A DNA stretch of 35,758 nucleotides from Ophiothrix spiculata (Eukaryota > Echinodermata > Ophiuroidea > Amphilepidida > Ophiotrichidae), in assembly GCA_000969725.1 (NCBI GenBank), contig JXSR01S011514.1. One strand, written 5' to 3'. Position 1 is the stretch's first letter; each line of letters opens with the position of its first letter. Below the pieces are notes generated by a model. The model had not been told where the DNA came from, did not search any database, and worked only from the letters and a program-made list of their open reading frames with translations. Shown one piece after another: positions 20,991 through 32,125 of the stretch. The position numbers were made by a program, and so were the translations under genes.

Positions 20991-22079
20991 GATCAAGGAA
21001 TGACAAAAGACCACTTGAGTGAAGAAGATATCTTGCGCATACAATTTTCATCTTAAGTAGTGTTTGGCCAACTTTCTATCTTTGCATAGGTGGGGTTTGC
21101 TTAAATAACAAGATGATGAAAAGGGAAGTCTCAGATTTCATGCGACAAAATGATTGCCAGAAATCATGTCCAATTTTGACCAGGGCTGGACTCCTGGGGC
21201 TGGATTATGGCAAACCAGACATTTTTTGTAATTTTTTTGTAAATAAGCTGCCCGATATTCCCAAATATACTAGTGGTAAGGCTCTTTGTACTTTGGACCA
21301 GTTTGACTAGGTTTAAGAGGTGCTTGGGCCAAAATCATGAGCTCTGGCTGAAAATTGGCTCAATAAAGCTAGACTAAAATATCTTTCTCACACATTTTCA
21401 GAAACTTTTTGCGCCAATTTTCACCGCTCTTGCGCCATACGACCTTAGCGGAAACACTGCTTCGGACCATACGTGTGTTTGTAGGACCACAAAAAAGAGG
21501 TTTTATCACAAAAAATATTTCATTTTTTTATGCAAAAAGACAAACAAAGAGTTCATTTTTTCTTTATCAAATTAGCCAAATTTCAAAAAAGGTGCAGGAA
21601 AAAAAAAAAATAGAAACTTTGTTTCTATATTCAAAGTGTGAGTTTAAATTAATCTGTGGTGGAAATTATTGGAAATGCATGGCCATAAAATGTTTCAGCG
21701 GGCCTGTCAGCACTAGGTCTATATGGCGACTTTTAGATTAGGCCTACACATGATTTTCAAGAAAGTCACTGGGGCAGCACTGACCTAGAAAGGTAATAGG
21801 TAATACGGGGATGTGCAGCCCTCAAGATACCTTGTCTGCCATTTTGTAGACCCCATTTCAAACATAATCTTTAGTTCAGAAGTCCTATTTTGACAATTTT
21901 TGAGTTCACAAGCCTCCTTTTTGCTTCAAGAGCTGAACTTAAGCAAAGGTCATTTTAAGGTCATGCAAGTTCTGACCATACACCCTTCAGAGCCGATCTT
22001 CAGTTCAACGTTTCAGAAATGAGGGCCGCATGCAATGCCGCACACCCTTACAAAAACCAAAGTTGAGTAAGCGCACAAG

Positions 22080-22108
22080 TTTGTGTGTGTGTGTGTGTGG
22101 GGGGGGGG
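22080..22108 (+). repeat. TG microsatellite followed by G run
   Basis: Nine or ten TG units run directly into about ten G residues. The same array appears at 24067-24095 in the second copy of the duplication, with the same length by eye. Confidence 0.9.
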
Positions 22109-22277
22109 TCCATTGGCATAGAAAATCAGTACCAAAGGATTTATCAGAAGTTGTACCTGTTTGGGCTTGAAATCTGCCACCTTGGCAACACCGCCCATGA
22201 TGGCACTTACTGTTTACATTCAATCAGTGACAAGGATGCTTCAAAATACTTTTGTTCAATGGGTAAATAATCTGTTT

Positions 22278-22327
22278 NNNNNNNNNNNNNNNNNNNNNNN
22301 NNNNNNNNNNNNNNNNNNNNNNNNNNN
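22278..22327. other. Assembly gap, 50 N
   Basis: Exactly 50 unknown bases. The sequence just before it and the sequence just after it are the two ends of one 1.94 kb overlap, so the gap probably contains no missing sequence. Confidence 0.98.
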
Positions 22328-24264
22328 TCTTTTCACTTTTGATTACATTGCCACCCAAATGATGAGTTTTCACACCTTTTATAAATGGAATAGGACATGA
22401 AATGTTTCATTCCAAAACATAAAAGAAAACATAACAAAACGGTGTTTGATTTGTATTTCTAAGTACCTTGAGAGATTGTAAAGATGACCCCAGGGGGGGG
22501 CACTTACCATTCACAAGGGGGTACCAACCGTACATGGATGTCAAAAACGTACCCTAAACACTGTGGTAATTCGAGATGTAAAACTCACCCTAAAGATTAA
22601 AGCAGTATATGAAAATGAAATGACAATTTGCTATCCTTAATTAACAATTAGTCCTATTTTTCACCCCATTAGCAGTGTTTTTTGGGCAAAAGTTAATGTT
22701 TCGAACACATTTATATTGAGATTTTAATTTGGTAATCCCTGCAATCATGCTTTAGATTCTAAATAACGTGGAAAACTAAAATTAAATGGTTTTAATAAAA
22801 TGCTTTTTTGCATGATTTTACAACATTTTGTTGATATTCATTTTCTGTACATATGTACATAACACGGCGAGTTGTAAAAAAATCAAAATAAAAAAAACCC
22901 TTTTAAATGTGAACTTGTTCATGGACGATACCCCAAGTAAAATATGATTGCCCCCCCCCCCCTCTAAGTGCTAAGATGATCAAGGAATGACAAAAGACCA
23001 CTTGAGTGAAGAAGATATCTTGCGCATACAATTTTCATCTTAAGTAGTGTTTGGCCAACTTTCTATCTTTGCATAGGTGGGGTTTGCTTAAATAACAAGA
23101 TGATGAAAAGGGAAGTCTCAGATTTCATGCGACAAAATGATTGCCAGAAATCATGTCCAATTTTGACCAGGGCTGGACTCCTGGGGCTGGATTATGGCAA
23201 ACCAGACATTTTTTGTAATTTTTTTGTAAATAAGCTGCCCGATATTCCCAAATATACTAGTGGTAAGGCTCTTTGTACTTTGGACCAGTTTGACTAGGTT
23301 TAAGAGGTGCTTGGGCCAAAATCATGAGCTCTGGCTGAAAATTGGCTCAATAAAGCTAGACTAAAATATCTTTCTCACACATTTTCAGAAACTTTTTGCG
23401 CCAATTTTCACCGCTCTTGCGCCATACGACCTTAGCGGAAACACTGCTTCGGACCATACGTGTGTTTGTAGGACCACAAAAAAGAGGTTTTATCACAAAA
23501 AATATTTCATTTTTTTATGCAAAAAGACAAACAAAGAGTTCATTTTTTCTTTATCAAATTAGCCAAATTTCAAAAAAGGTGCAGGAAAAAAAAAAAATAG
23601 AAACTTTGTTTCTATATTCAAAGTGTGAGTTTAAATTAATCTGTGGTGGAAATTATTGGAAATGCATGGCCATAAAATGTTTCAGCGGGCCTGTCAGCAC
23701 TAGGTCTATATGGCGACTTTTAGATTAGGCCTACACATGATTTTCAAGAAAGTCACTGGGGCAGCACTGACCTAGAAAGGTAATAGGTAATACGGGGATG
23801 TGCAGCCCTCAAGATACCTTGTCTGCCATTTTGTAGACCCCATTTCAAACATAATCTTTAGTTCAGAAGTCCTATTTTGACAATTTTTGAGTTCACAAGC
23901 CTCCTTTTTGCTTCAAGAGCTGAACTTAAGCAAAGGTCATTTTAAGGTCATGCAAGTTCTGACCATACACCCTTCAGAGCCGATCTTCAGTTCAACGTTT
24001 CAGAAATGAGGGCCGCATGCAATGCCGCACACCCTTACAAAAACCAAAGTTGAGTAAGCGCACAAGTTTGTGTGTGTGTGTGTGTGGGGGGGGGGTCCAT
24101 TGGCATAGAAAATCAGTACCAAAGGATTTATCAGAAGTTGTACCTGTTTGGGCTTGAAATCTGCCACCTTGGCAACACCGCCCATGATGGCACTTACTGT
24201 TTACATTCAATCAGTGACAAGGATGCTTCAAAATACTTTTGTTCAATGGGTAAATAATCTGTTT
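22328..24264 (+). repeat. Right copy of 1.94 kb duplication, starting at assembly gap
   Basis: The first base after the gap corresponds to 20342 and the match holds to 24264, where the left copy reaches the gap. The offset is 1986 before the divergent block and 1987 after it. Sequence then continues uniquely from 24265. Confidence 0.95.
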
Positions 24265-24600
24265 TGTCATCAACACCAGCTCTTCTTTAAAGTGTTTCTA
24301 TTATCTCACCTAGTGTTTGCTAACATGATTTAGATTGTATTTTGTGTTGACTTTGCAGACAGGCAATTTGCAAGTAAACAATGGGTGTCTGTACATGGTG
24401 GCCTTCTGACATAATTTGGTCTAGGGATAAGATGATAGATATAACATGATTGGTGTTTTCGCTTGATCAATTGATCGAAATTGAACGAAATAACTTGCCG
24501 CATACCATCTTCCTCTGAAAGAGGTGGTAATATCAGCATTAAAGATGTGGCATCTAGCCACAGGGTGTGATAACAAACATTTCACAGGTGTTTAACGAGG

Positions 24601-24840
24601 AGCTCGTGTGGTCTAGTGGAATAGAGCAGGACTCCGAATCAGTAGGTCGTGAGTTCGAGCCCCGCTACGGCCAAAGTTATGTCCTTGGGCAAGGCATTCC
24701 AGGAGACCTATATACCTAAGTAGTTGCATGTTTAAAAAATCCGGTAGACCTCCCAGAGACTCAGCTGAACATGACTGATCCAGGATTGACTTGATACTCC
24801 TAGTCGCACTTGCAACCCTCACCTATATAAATCCACTAAT
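24601..24840 (+). mobile_element. tRNA-derived SINE, second family member or relative
   Basis: Box A TGGTCTAGTGG at 24609-24619 and box B GAGTTCGAGCC at 24651-24661 mark the polymerase III promoter. An anticodon-like loop CTCCGAA (CCG, arginine type) lies between. As in the SINE at 5362, a GTCCTTGGGCAAGGCATT motif follows the head within about 20 bases. The body then includes AGACCTATATACC and GATCCAGGATTG phrases. The end is uncertain. The acceptor arms do not pair, so it is not a functional tRNA. Confidence 0.75.
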
Positions 24841-25735
24841 TCTACATAGAACACAGTGATCTATAAAGTCACTGACAGCCGAACCGCAGGTCGAGCCCGA
24901 TTGTAGTGCTAGATACTCCTGGAGACTACTATTGCCTAAAAAAGTCCTGGAAAGTTCTTTTTGCTATTATGCAACCATGCCACAGGGATGTGGGTATTTA
25001 TTGCCACCAGGTGTGGCAATAAGCCACATCCAAAATAGGATCATTCAAGAGAAATATCAATTTGATCAATATACACTTCAACACATCAGATAATAATTTC
25101 AGGATACCATATTTTTTCCGAAAAACAAATGAACTATAATATTGACCAAACTTGGAATAAGTTAATACTTTTTTATTAATCAAATGGCTGATGAATCGAA
25201 CTGGCTACCTGAAATTGCTGTTACATTATACTACCCTAATTATACTCTTTTATTTAAAAAGAGCTAACAATAATTTGTGACTGCTATAAGTTTATAATCA
25301 TTAAAAGAACCCCAATTACAACTCTTACCACCCAAATTTCATTGTCAATGAAGAGAGGGTTAGGCTACACTTGGCCTCCACACAAATTTTCCGCTACCAA
25401 CATATTTTGGTTGTAAAGTCACCACATAAATGTGATCGAATATAAAATGTGTAGGTATAGCTTTCGTCTCATGCAGGGTATAGACTCTGTTTTTTTAAAA
25501 AGAAGTATTACTATTTATTGGAGAAGTGATTATACATGACAGTCTAGGGTTACAACTGGTCCAAACTCTACATACAGCTCAAAGCTTACACCAACACTGC
25601 CAACTCTGGGCTTTCTGCACAGGGAATTCAAATTGATGAAATCAGCAACATGACTAGTTTGGACCAGTAGCCGCTGGTCCAACTATGGACATCATTCTAC
25701 AGCAAATAAAATTTGAAATTTTACCACAAACTTAG
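24841..25735. other. Non-coding stretch, nothing recognised
   Basis: The phrase GGTCGAGCCC near 24891 echoes a box B and could be SINE debris. Two related phrases (ACAACTGGTCCAAACTCTAC and GGACCAGTAGCCGCTGGTCC) suggest local repetition around 25550-25680. No coding frame of note. Confidence 0.4.
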
Positions 25736-26085
25736 GACTGGTCCCTGATGCTCTCTTAATGTAAACAAGTGAAAATTTCACTCCCAAAAGAGTTAAACTC
25801 TTGTAAACCACTCAAAAAGGAGTGGTTTTGTATGTTCAGGTATGTTGAACAGCAAATTTCCACTCAGCTCACAAAGAGTGAAAATCACTCCACAAAAAGT
25901 GAATTTCCACTTGTTTAACTGCAGGACAATTCTTTTTTGAGTTGTCCTTCATTTAACTCCTCAAAGGAGTGGAAATTTGCTGTTTTACATATAAAACCAC
26001 TCCTTTTTAGGTGGTTTATAAAAGTTTTACTCTTTTGGGGTGTGACATTTTCACTCGTTTATTAGAGAGTGGTGTCAGACCAGAG
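25736..26085. mobile_element. Foldback element built of GAGTG/CACTC units
   Basis: The two halves are inverted over about 120 bp each. Left phrases AAGTGAAAAT, CCAAAAGAGTTAAACTCTTG, AACCACTC, AAAGGAGTGGTTTTGTATG and ACAGCAAATTTCCACTC all recur in reverse complement on the right (CATATAAAACCACTCC, GTTTTACTCTTTTGGGGTG, ATTTTCACTCG). Nested smaller hairpins are visible. The outer limits GACTGGTCC and GACCAGAGTC also pair. It has no reading frame and behaves as a non-autonomous inverted-repeat element. Target duplication was not found. Confidence 0.7.
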
Positions 26086-28802
26086 TCTCTATAATAGGGC
26101 CTACTTTGCAAATGGATAGATCTGCCAGGCTGTCATGATGTCATATTCAAAGTCAAACAGATAAAGATAAGCTTCTAATCCTTTGTTTGTCTTCATTTAA
26201 AGTGGTAGTCATCTCATTGACAAGACCTAGGGTGTTAATGACCATATTGTTTGAACAAGATATTAATGTGTTATGGGTCTATTCAGACCACTAATTGCAT
26301 GTTTTTTGTTTGTATTTTCCTTCCTTTGGTTACCTTAGTGCTTGATTGGCAGTCCAATGTCAATTAAAACGATGTCATTTATAACAAGATTGATTAGGAC
26401 GTCAAATTTTAATGTTAATTTTCAGTAGAACCCCAGAAATACCTGAATCATGAATTGACAGGGTATGCATGAACTCAACATGTTTTTCTGGAAAAGTTTG
26501 CAATATTCGACCCATTTCTAAGGATGTCTTTGCCTCAAAACAGCTGGTTTTACAATTATTTTTTCTTAATTTATGAAATATGAGACCCTTAAAATAAAAA
26601 TTGTTTGAAATGAGACCCAGGCAAAGGATTTTCTGTGGAAATAAAAATCATCCCCTGTATGAGTACCCCCTCCCCTCCACCTTCTTGTTCGTAGTATGGT
26701 GATGAAGAACTTGTATTCTAAACCTACATTTAGGCAAAATGACGGTGGTATAAATTTGAATTTGAAGATTCAAACATTGGATATACTTCGTTCACCTTCA
26801 CCACTTCATAACCTAACCACTACTTCTATCCCCTCCATATTTAAGCTAAAAATCTTACTTTAGTTTTTAAGGTTTAGTTAAAAAGGTAAAAAAAGTGCAA
26901 TTTCAAGCTTATTTTGCCACGCTTCATCTCTCATAGTCATTTTCATGAAAAAAACGCCAATTTGAAAGACCATAATTTGGAAGAAAGTTGATTCCAAAGA
27001 CCATAATTTCACCCCAAAAATCAGTTCCATTTAAGCCCTACTGTCAGAAAACAATTGAGTACCCTTCCCTGGTCCATAACTTCAATCAGGTGGATGTACA
27101 TGTAAAACCTGCACAACTTCCAAAATATCTGTTATCTGTTTGGTTTGAAATATTTGACAAACATAAAGAATGGCCCAACAAGATTGATGGTAGCTAAACA
27201 CCTGAGTATACGTGCCAAATCGTTGCAAAACAAAATGAGTAAACTAAGCATCAAATTGAATTCTATTTTCAACAAGTGACTATAAAGTAGACCTATCCAC
27301 AAAAGTGTCACAAATAAGTCATTTTCTTGTCAAACAATGAGAAACTGGTAAAGATGGATCGTGCCTAATATAAAGCGATTCGTAACAACCACAATGGAAT
27401 TTAGGCTACGCGACAATCTCATTATTGATGAGCATTTCTTCAAAATGAAACAAAATGAAAACTTTTTTTGACAGGATACAGGGCCAGCCGGAGAGGAGAG
27501 GGATGTCTGGAGTTCGGAACAATTCTTTCATAAAGCAGAAAATTGTAGACCTATTTTTTTGAGTTGAAGTAAATCTGTTCATTTAAAAGAAAAAATATTT
27601 TGATGGCCCAAAAAAAAATTATGACAAAGATTTTTTTTTACCAAAAGCCAGATTAGGGTAAATGACTAGTGGACTTCTGCCTGCTCCGAAAAACAAGAAT
27701 CAGAATTATTTCTTAACCATGAAGAGAGCAACAGCTTCCACTGCATCTCTGGGAACTAAAACCAGGTTTTTGGCGTGGGTTAGTCATGTATTACGAAGCA
27801 CCGGACGATTCACTCCGCCAACTGGGTAGAATTGACGCCATGAAGTGAAAAATAAATCATAAACGTGACAATGCCTTAAAAAAGTGATCCTTTAAATTCT
27901 GTTCTTTATTTCAATTTTTGATACACATGCCATTTTGCAAATTTATTTTTTGGACTGGCCTGTCCAGATTGTTCATGTGATCCAATCAGACTGCATAACA
28001 TCATAATCTTATTGCTACTTGTTCCTTCCCACCCCTTCCCCCCTACCCCCTCCTCAAACAAAATGATATGAATTGTCGGCCTATCTCAAACTAAAAGTGT
28101 TAATAGGTTCAGCATCAATATTCAATAGAACTCGCAAATGTTTTTCGACATCTCAATCAAACGTCTCAATCTGTGTCAGATTCTGTTTAACAATTCCATT
28201 ATTGTGAAAATGTTTTGTGTGCTTTATCAAATCTAAATTGATTTAAAAGTCTTTCGAGAGAAAAATACTTTTGAAAAACTTTATACACAGATGGTGCTGG
28301 AAAAGACAACAACTGAATGAATGATGAATGGAGGTGCTTTTGAAAGAGTACAATGGTGTATAGGGCTGACAATGGGGAAGTTCATGGTCTATTTGCTCAA
28401 TGGCTGGTGGAAGGATTCTGTACCTCGGGGGGGTTGTGATTCCTTTACATCAATAGTGCTTATTTAAGACCGTCTTTGGTAGCTAGTCCTCTGATTGGAT
28501 ATGTCTGTTGTTAAAAAGTTTTATGGTGCCTCCATATTTGGCTCTCCATTTCAAAGGAGATATCCAAGAGCATCAGACAATTTTAAGTCCATGAATTTCA
28601 TTATCAAAATCGACAAGTGAAGAAAGTAAAGCAATGGGGATTGAAGATGTACTTAAAAATAACTAATTTACTGCCTTTTTCAAACACAAATTCATTCGCA
28701 ATTTTTATTTATATCCAACATTGAAAAAGAGTTTGGTGACTGTAGCTTTATAACTCCCATCCTAGTATTCACATGACAAAATAACATGTGAAGATATGTG
28801 CC
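26086..28802. other. Long non-coding stretch, nothing recognised
   Basis: Only frames below 70 codons are present. A GGCCC plus A-run phrase near 27605 resembles the start of the Harbinger-like MITEs, but no partner end was found. A GAGTACCCCCTCCCC phrase near 26660 may be a worn CCCGGG-family end. Confidence 0.4.
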
Positions 28803-29533
28803 TTAAGGGGGGAAAGCACATCACTCATTGTTTCATTTTTGCAAATTTATTTTTTACCATAACTTTTGAACAAAGTGCTTAAAGTTAATAAAAGTATACA
28901 TTTCCAGAAAGGAATTTTCACAAGGAACATGATGGTGATGTTGATTTTTAACCAAAAATCACATTTTTTGAGAAAATCACGAAAAACACATTTTTTGGCC
29001 ATTTGGGTTTCCAACCAAGCTAAATATAACATTTTTTGAAAAAATGACCTAGGAATGGGTATTTTAATTCTAAACACTCACTCGCATGTTGCATCTTTTT
29101 TACTTTTTTGGATTTTGGCCAATTTTTTGATGTTCATGCCAAATAAGGTCAAAAATTCACTTTTTTCCATTTTTGGCCATTTTTTGACCTTATTTGGGAT
29201 GAAAATCAAAAAATTGGCCAAAATCCAAAAAAGTAAAAAAGACGCAACATGCGAGTGGGTGTTTAAAATTAAAATACCCATTCCTAGGTCATTTTTTCAA
29301 AAAATTTTATTTTTAGCTTGGTTGGAAACCCAAATGGCCAAAAAATGTGTTTTTCGTGATTTTCTCAAAAAATGTGATTTTTGGTCAAAAATCAACATCA
29401 CCATCATGTTCCTTGTGAAAATTCCTTTCTGGAAATGTATACTTTTATTAACTTTAAGCACTTTGTTCAAAAGTTATGGTACAAAATAAATTTGCAAAAG
29501 TGCAACAATGAGTGATGTGCTTTCACCCCTTAA
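28803..29533. mobile_element. 723 bp near-perfect palindromic element with TTAA target duplication
   Basis: The element (28807-29529) is flanked by TTAA on both sides (28803-28806, 29530-29533). Its arms run from GGGG(G/T)GAAAGCACATCACT at each outer end to AAATAAGGTCAAAAA near the centre (29168), leaving a loop of about 25 bases. By eye the 349 bp arms differ at roughly a dozen positions with no gaps. TTAA duplications are made by piggyBac and Kolobok transposases; the GGGG terminus does not settle which. Frames up to 144 codons on either strand give near-identical peptides because the DNA is a palindrome, so they are not protein calls. A transcript would fold into a long hairpin. Confidence 0.9.
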
Positions 29534-29703
29534 AGTTATACAAAAACAATTCTCCCAAAACTAAAAAAAAAGAGAGGGAAAAAAAAAATATATCAGATAA
29601 ATTCTTCATTTTCCAAAGTTTATTTTAATTTTGAAAATTTCAACATGAGGAAAAATTGACAAAATAATGTGAAGGATTTTTAAAAGTAGGATAAACTTCA
29701 TCA

Positions 29704-30140
29704 ATGTCAAGCTTACAGAGGTGTTTGTGTCAGAGCATTCTCACCAACTTCTGAATCCAAGTCTTTCTAAAAAAATCTTAATTATACAACAGGTTACTAT
29801 AATTATTCCAACCTGGGAAAAAATGATAGAAGAAAGTTAAGGATTGTTGTAAACTGAGGTGATCCTTGGTCTGTATGCATTGTCAAGTTTAACCGCTAGC
29901 TGTGTCTTACACAAAAGACACGCATTCTCACAAACTTCTTTTGATAAAATCTCAAACTCTTTCAAAAGTTTATATAAAACTTAAACCAGGTTGACATATT
30001 GCAATTATTCCAAACCTGGGAAAAAGTGATAGAAGAGAGTTGGGGATTGTTATAAAATGGAGCGATCCTGGGTCTGTATGCATTGTCAAGTTTACCCAAT
30101 GTGTCTTGCACAAAAAGCGTCCATTCTTGTAGTCTTTATA
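29704..30140. repeat. Three-copy diverged tandem repeat, unit about 180-205 bp
   Basis: The phrase GTCAAG(C/T)TTA starts units near 29705, 29884 and 30088. Each is followed by a GTGTC phrase, a GCATTCTCAC-like phrase and CTT. Two full units carry AATTATTCCAACCTGGGAAA (29801) or AATTATTCCAAACCTGGGAA (30003), then GATAGAAGA, GGATTGTT and GGTCTGTATGCATTGTCAAG. The third unit is cut short. It is non-coding. Confidence 0.8.
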
Positions 30141-30445
30141 CCGTACCGTGCTTTACAAAAGTTTTTTTTTTATCTTGGTAGCCGAGGGTAAAACACCTGG
30201 GATCAGGTTTCCTATTCAGCATAGCTGAACTTGTATCTTACTTGAATATATTCTTGTCTCCTCAATGGCTTCCCATCTCAAGTTTATATGGACTACTATA
30301 GTTACCCCTGGAGGAGAGGGGCACCCATATATTATAGAAGGAGGTGCAGGATATGAGACCTTACCTGCTCCACAATGCTTGTCATCCAAGTGCAAGTTTT
30401 TGTTTCTGTTCATGCAGTGGTTCAATTATCCCATGAGATCCTCTC
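30141..30445. other. Non-coding stretch
   Basis: A GC-richer patch (CCTGGAGGAGAGGGGCACCC near 30308) may be worn repeat. Overlapping short frames on both strands are not recognised. Confidence 0.35.
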
Positions 30446-30590
30446 CATAAGGCCTATAAATTGTTCATTTGGCGTAACCCGACCGATCCCTATTTTGGTT
30501 CCCGACCCTAGATTTTTTAATTTTTATTTTTCTTATGTATGTGATAAAAAAGGTAAAATAAAGCAACATATTTTAGGGTACAGTTGCTTC
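30446..30590. mobile_element. Possible partial Harbinger-like MITE, copy C
   Basis: TAAGGCCTATAAATTGTTCA at the left resembles the TAA-GGCC start of the elements at 15813 and 18436, and the following ACCCGACCGATCCC and CCCGACC phrases match their interior CCGACC phrases. No right-hand GGCC terminus was found, so the copy is truncated or the resemblance is partial. Confidence 0.4.
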
Positions 30591-31600
30591 AAATATTTTC
30601 GGACACAAACTTTACAGCCTAGAGTAACACAATCAATTTCACAACCCTTTTCAGACACACACAATCAGGACTGTAAAAATGTTTATTTCCCAGCAAGCAA
30701 AGTAGACTTTCCCTCCAGTTTGGCAACATTTCCCTCTAACATACACAATTCCCTTACGTATTTCTTTGTTTTCCCCTCTTGATTCACAAAATTTCCCAGC
30801 ATGGAGCTTCCTGAATTGTTAATTTTCTACAATATCACAGTACTGTGGATTACTTATTGGAAAAAGTGTCGCATACTTTCCGATGTCCTGTCACAAGTTC
30901 TTGTCACAACTTGTGGATGCCTGGTATTCAGAAATCATGTTCATATCCAAAATTTATTTAAAACAATAATATAGATGATAAACTTTGATACTCGAAAACT
31001 TATATATTTTCATACCAAATACAACTTTCTTGTTCCTTCAATGTTTCCCGGGCACTCCATCCATACCACAGAAAAATCTAAAAAAGAAGGATTCTTTGGT
31101 TTATATTCAAAAAGCTTTAAAGCAGGTGGGACAACCAAATATATACGAGACAGTCCAATGAAGATTGATCAAACAATCTGGAATAAAAAATAAAAACTTT
31201 AACAAACTTTTACACAATGCACTATTTGAGAATGGAACATGGTGATATATGATTCTGTCTGTAAAACAAAGTCCTTTTATAATTGGGTTTCATCATGAAT
31301 GGATCAGGAAACATTGGAATAAAGGCCAAATGAAAAACAAATCATGTTTCTTGTCTAATTTTTACAACCCTATGGTTAAAAAACAGACAAATTAAGATCA
31401 CATTTTTAAAGTAAAAATTAAAAAAAAAAAAAAAGTAGTTGCAGATATGAAAAAACAAAAACTGGTGACTTAGCTACAAAAAAGCATTTATTTTCTTAGT
31501 AGTAAAAAAACCCTAAGGCGATGCTAAATTACAGTAGAATTCACCAAATTTTGATCTATAATTCAAGTAAAGAAATAATGGAGGGTATTTATTTCTGCGC
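30591..31600. other. AT-rich non-coding stretch with A run
   Basis: An A run of about 15 lies at 31420-31434. Frames of 72-135 codons that start here or just upstream show no domain. Nothing else is recognised. Confidence 0.4.
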
Positions 31601-31820
31601 GTAGTTTACCCGAAGGTCTCAAGGTGCTGCTGTATGTCATCCACAGCGCTCCACAAGAGATTATCCTAGGTCGCCTGACCGGGAGAGTGGCATGGAATTA
31701 ATGGGAAGAGTCTGATTTTTAGATGTAGGAGGAAACCGGAGTACCCGGAGGAAACCTACCAAGACGGGCATGGAATAGGTAAACCAAATGCACGTACAAC
31801 TACTGGCTAGCTGCACTGGT

Positions 31821-31983
31821 CAGCCGCAAATCCAGGGGGGGGGGCGGAAGGGGCGTGACCCCCCCCCCATAAAATTGGCAAAATCCTACAAAATCAGCCT
31901 TATTTGGTCAATTTTTTGTTATATAAAACCTGAAAAAAACACCCTACGCCCCCCGTAAAATTAAGATCCTAGATCCGCGACTG
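31821..31983. mobile_element. hAT-like MITE inside the tRNA-like repeat
   Basis: The left terminus CAGCCGCAAATCCAGGGG and the right terminus, reverse complement CAGTCGCGGATCTAGGATC, form an inverted pair with several mismatches. The CAG(N)CGC..ATC(C/T)AGG design resembles the hAT-like elements at 5695 and 34922. The interior has G and C runs, then an AT-rich middle. The flanks (GCACTGGT and TTGGTGAA) do not give a convincing 8 bp duplication. Confidence 0.6.
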
Positions 31984-32021
31984 TTGGTGAAAGGGAAGTA
32001 TTAACAGTACTTCACCAACCC
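31982..32021. repeat. Imperfect 40 bp palindrome
   Basis: GTTGGTGAAAGGGAAGTATT is followed by AACAGTACTTCACCAACC, so the outer GTTGGTGAA and TTCACCAAC pair perfectly and inner bases pair with gaps. It sits immediately beside the hAT-like MITE. Confidence 0.7.
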
Positions 32022-32125
32022 GCCTTGCCACAGGAGTGGTGTGCCATTCTGATACTGAACAGAATAGGCCAGAGAAAAATCCCCACTGCCTTTGCCAGGA
32101 ATTGAACCCAGGACCAACTGCACCA

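Larger units (their letters stand above)
20342..22277 (+). repeat. Left copy of 1.94 kb duplication, ending at assembly gap
   Basis: This segment, which ends exactly where the N run begins, matches 22328-24264 base for base except in one block (about 20568-20805). Upstream sequence continues normally. The 110- and 72-codon frames inside it are present identically in both copies, but no protein is recognised. See the findings for why this is read as an unmerged contig overlap. Confidence 0.95.
31610..32125 (-). mobile_element. tRNA-like composite repeat split by a MITE
   Basis: On the reverse strand, 32125-32094 reads GGTGCAGTTGGTCCTGGG then TTCAATTCC, which contains a good polymerase III box B (GGTTCAATTCC). 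Farther along, on the plus strand at 31726-31757, lies AGGAGGAAACCGGAGTACCC then GGAGGAAACC. From memory, this phrase sits in repeats of several animal genomes beside a reversed tRNA-like box B. The 163 bp element at 31821-31983 interrupts the unit. No box A was found, so the tRNA head is worn or incomplete. Confidence 0.45.

Noticed and set aside
21113-23728. Pairs of identical 65- and 110-codon frames, which might look like duplicated genes
   Set aside because: They come from the contig-end overlap around the gap. The frames themselves are short and show no recognisable domain.
24601-24670. A possible functional tRNA gene
   Set aside because: As with the other, the promoter boxes are present but there is no closed acceptor stem, and a SINE body follows.
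29055-29489. A 144-codon frame, the longest in the window, with near-identical peptides on the other strand
   Set aside because: It lies wholly in the 723 bp palindrome. Both strands encode the same low-complexity peptide because the DNA is self-complementary, and there is no domain.
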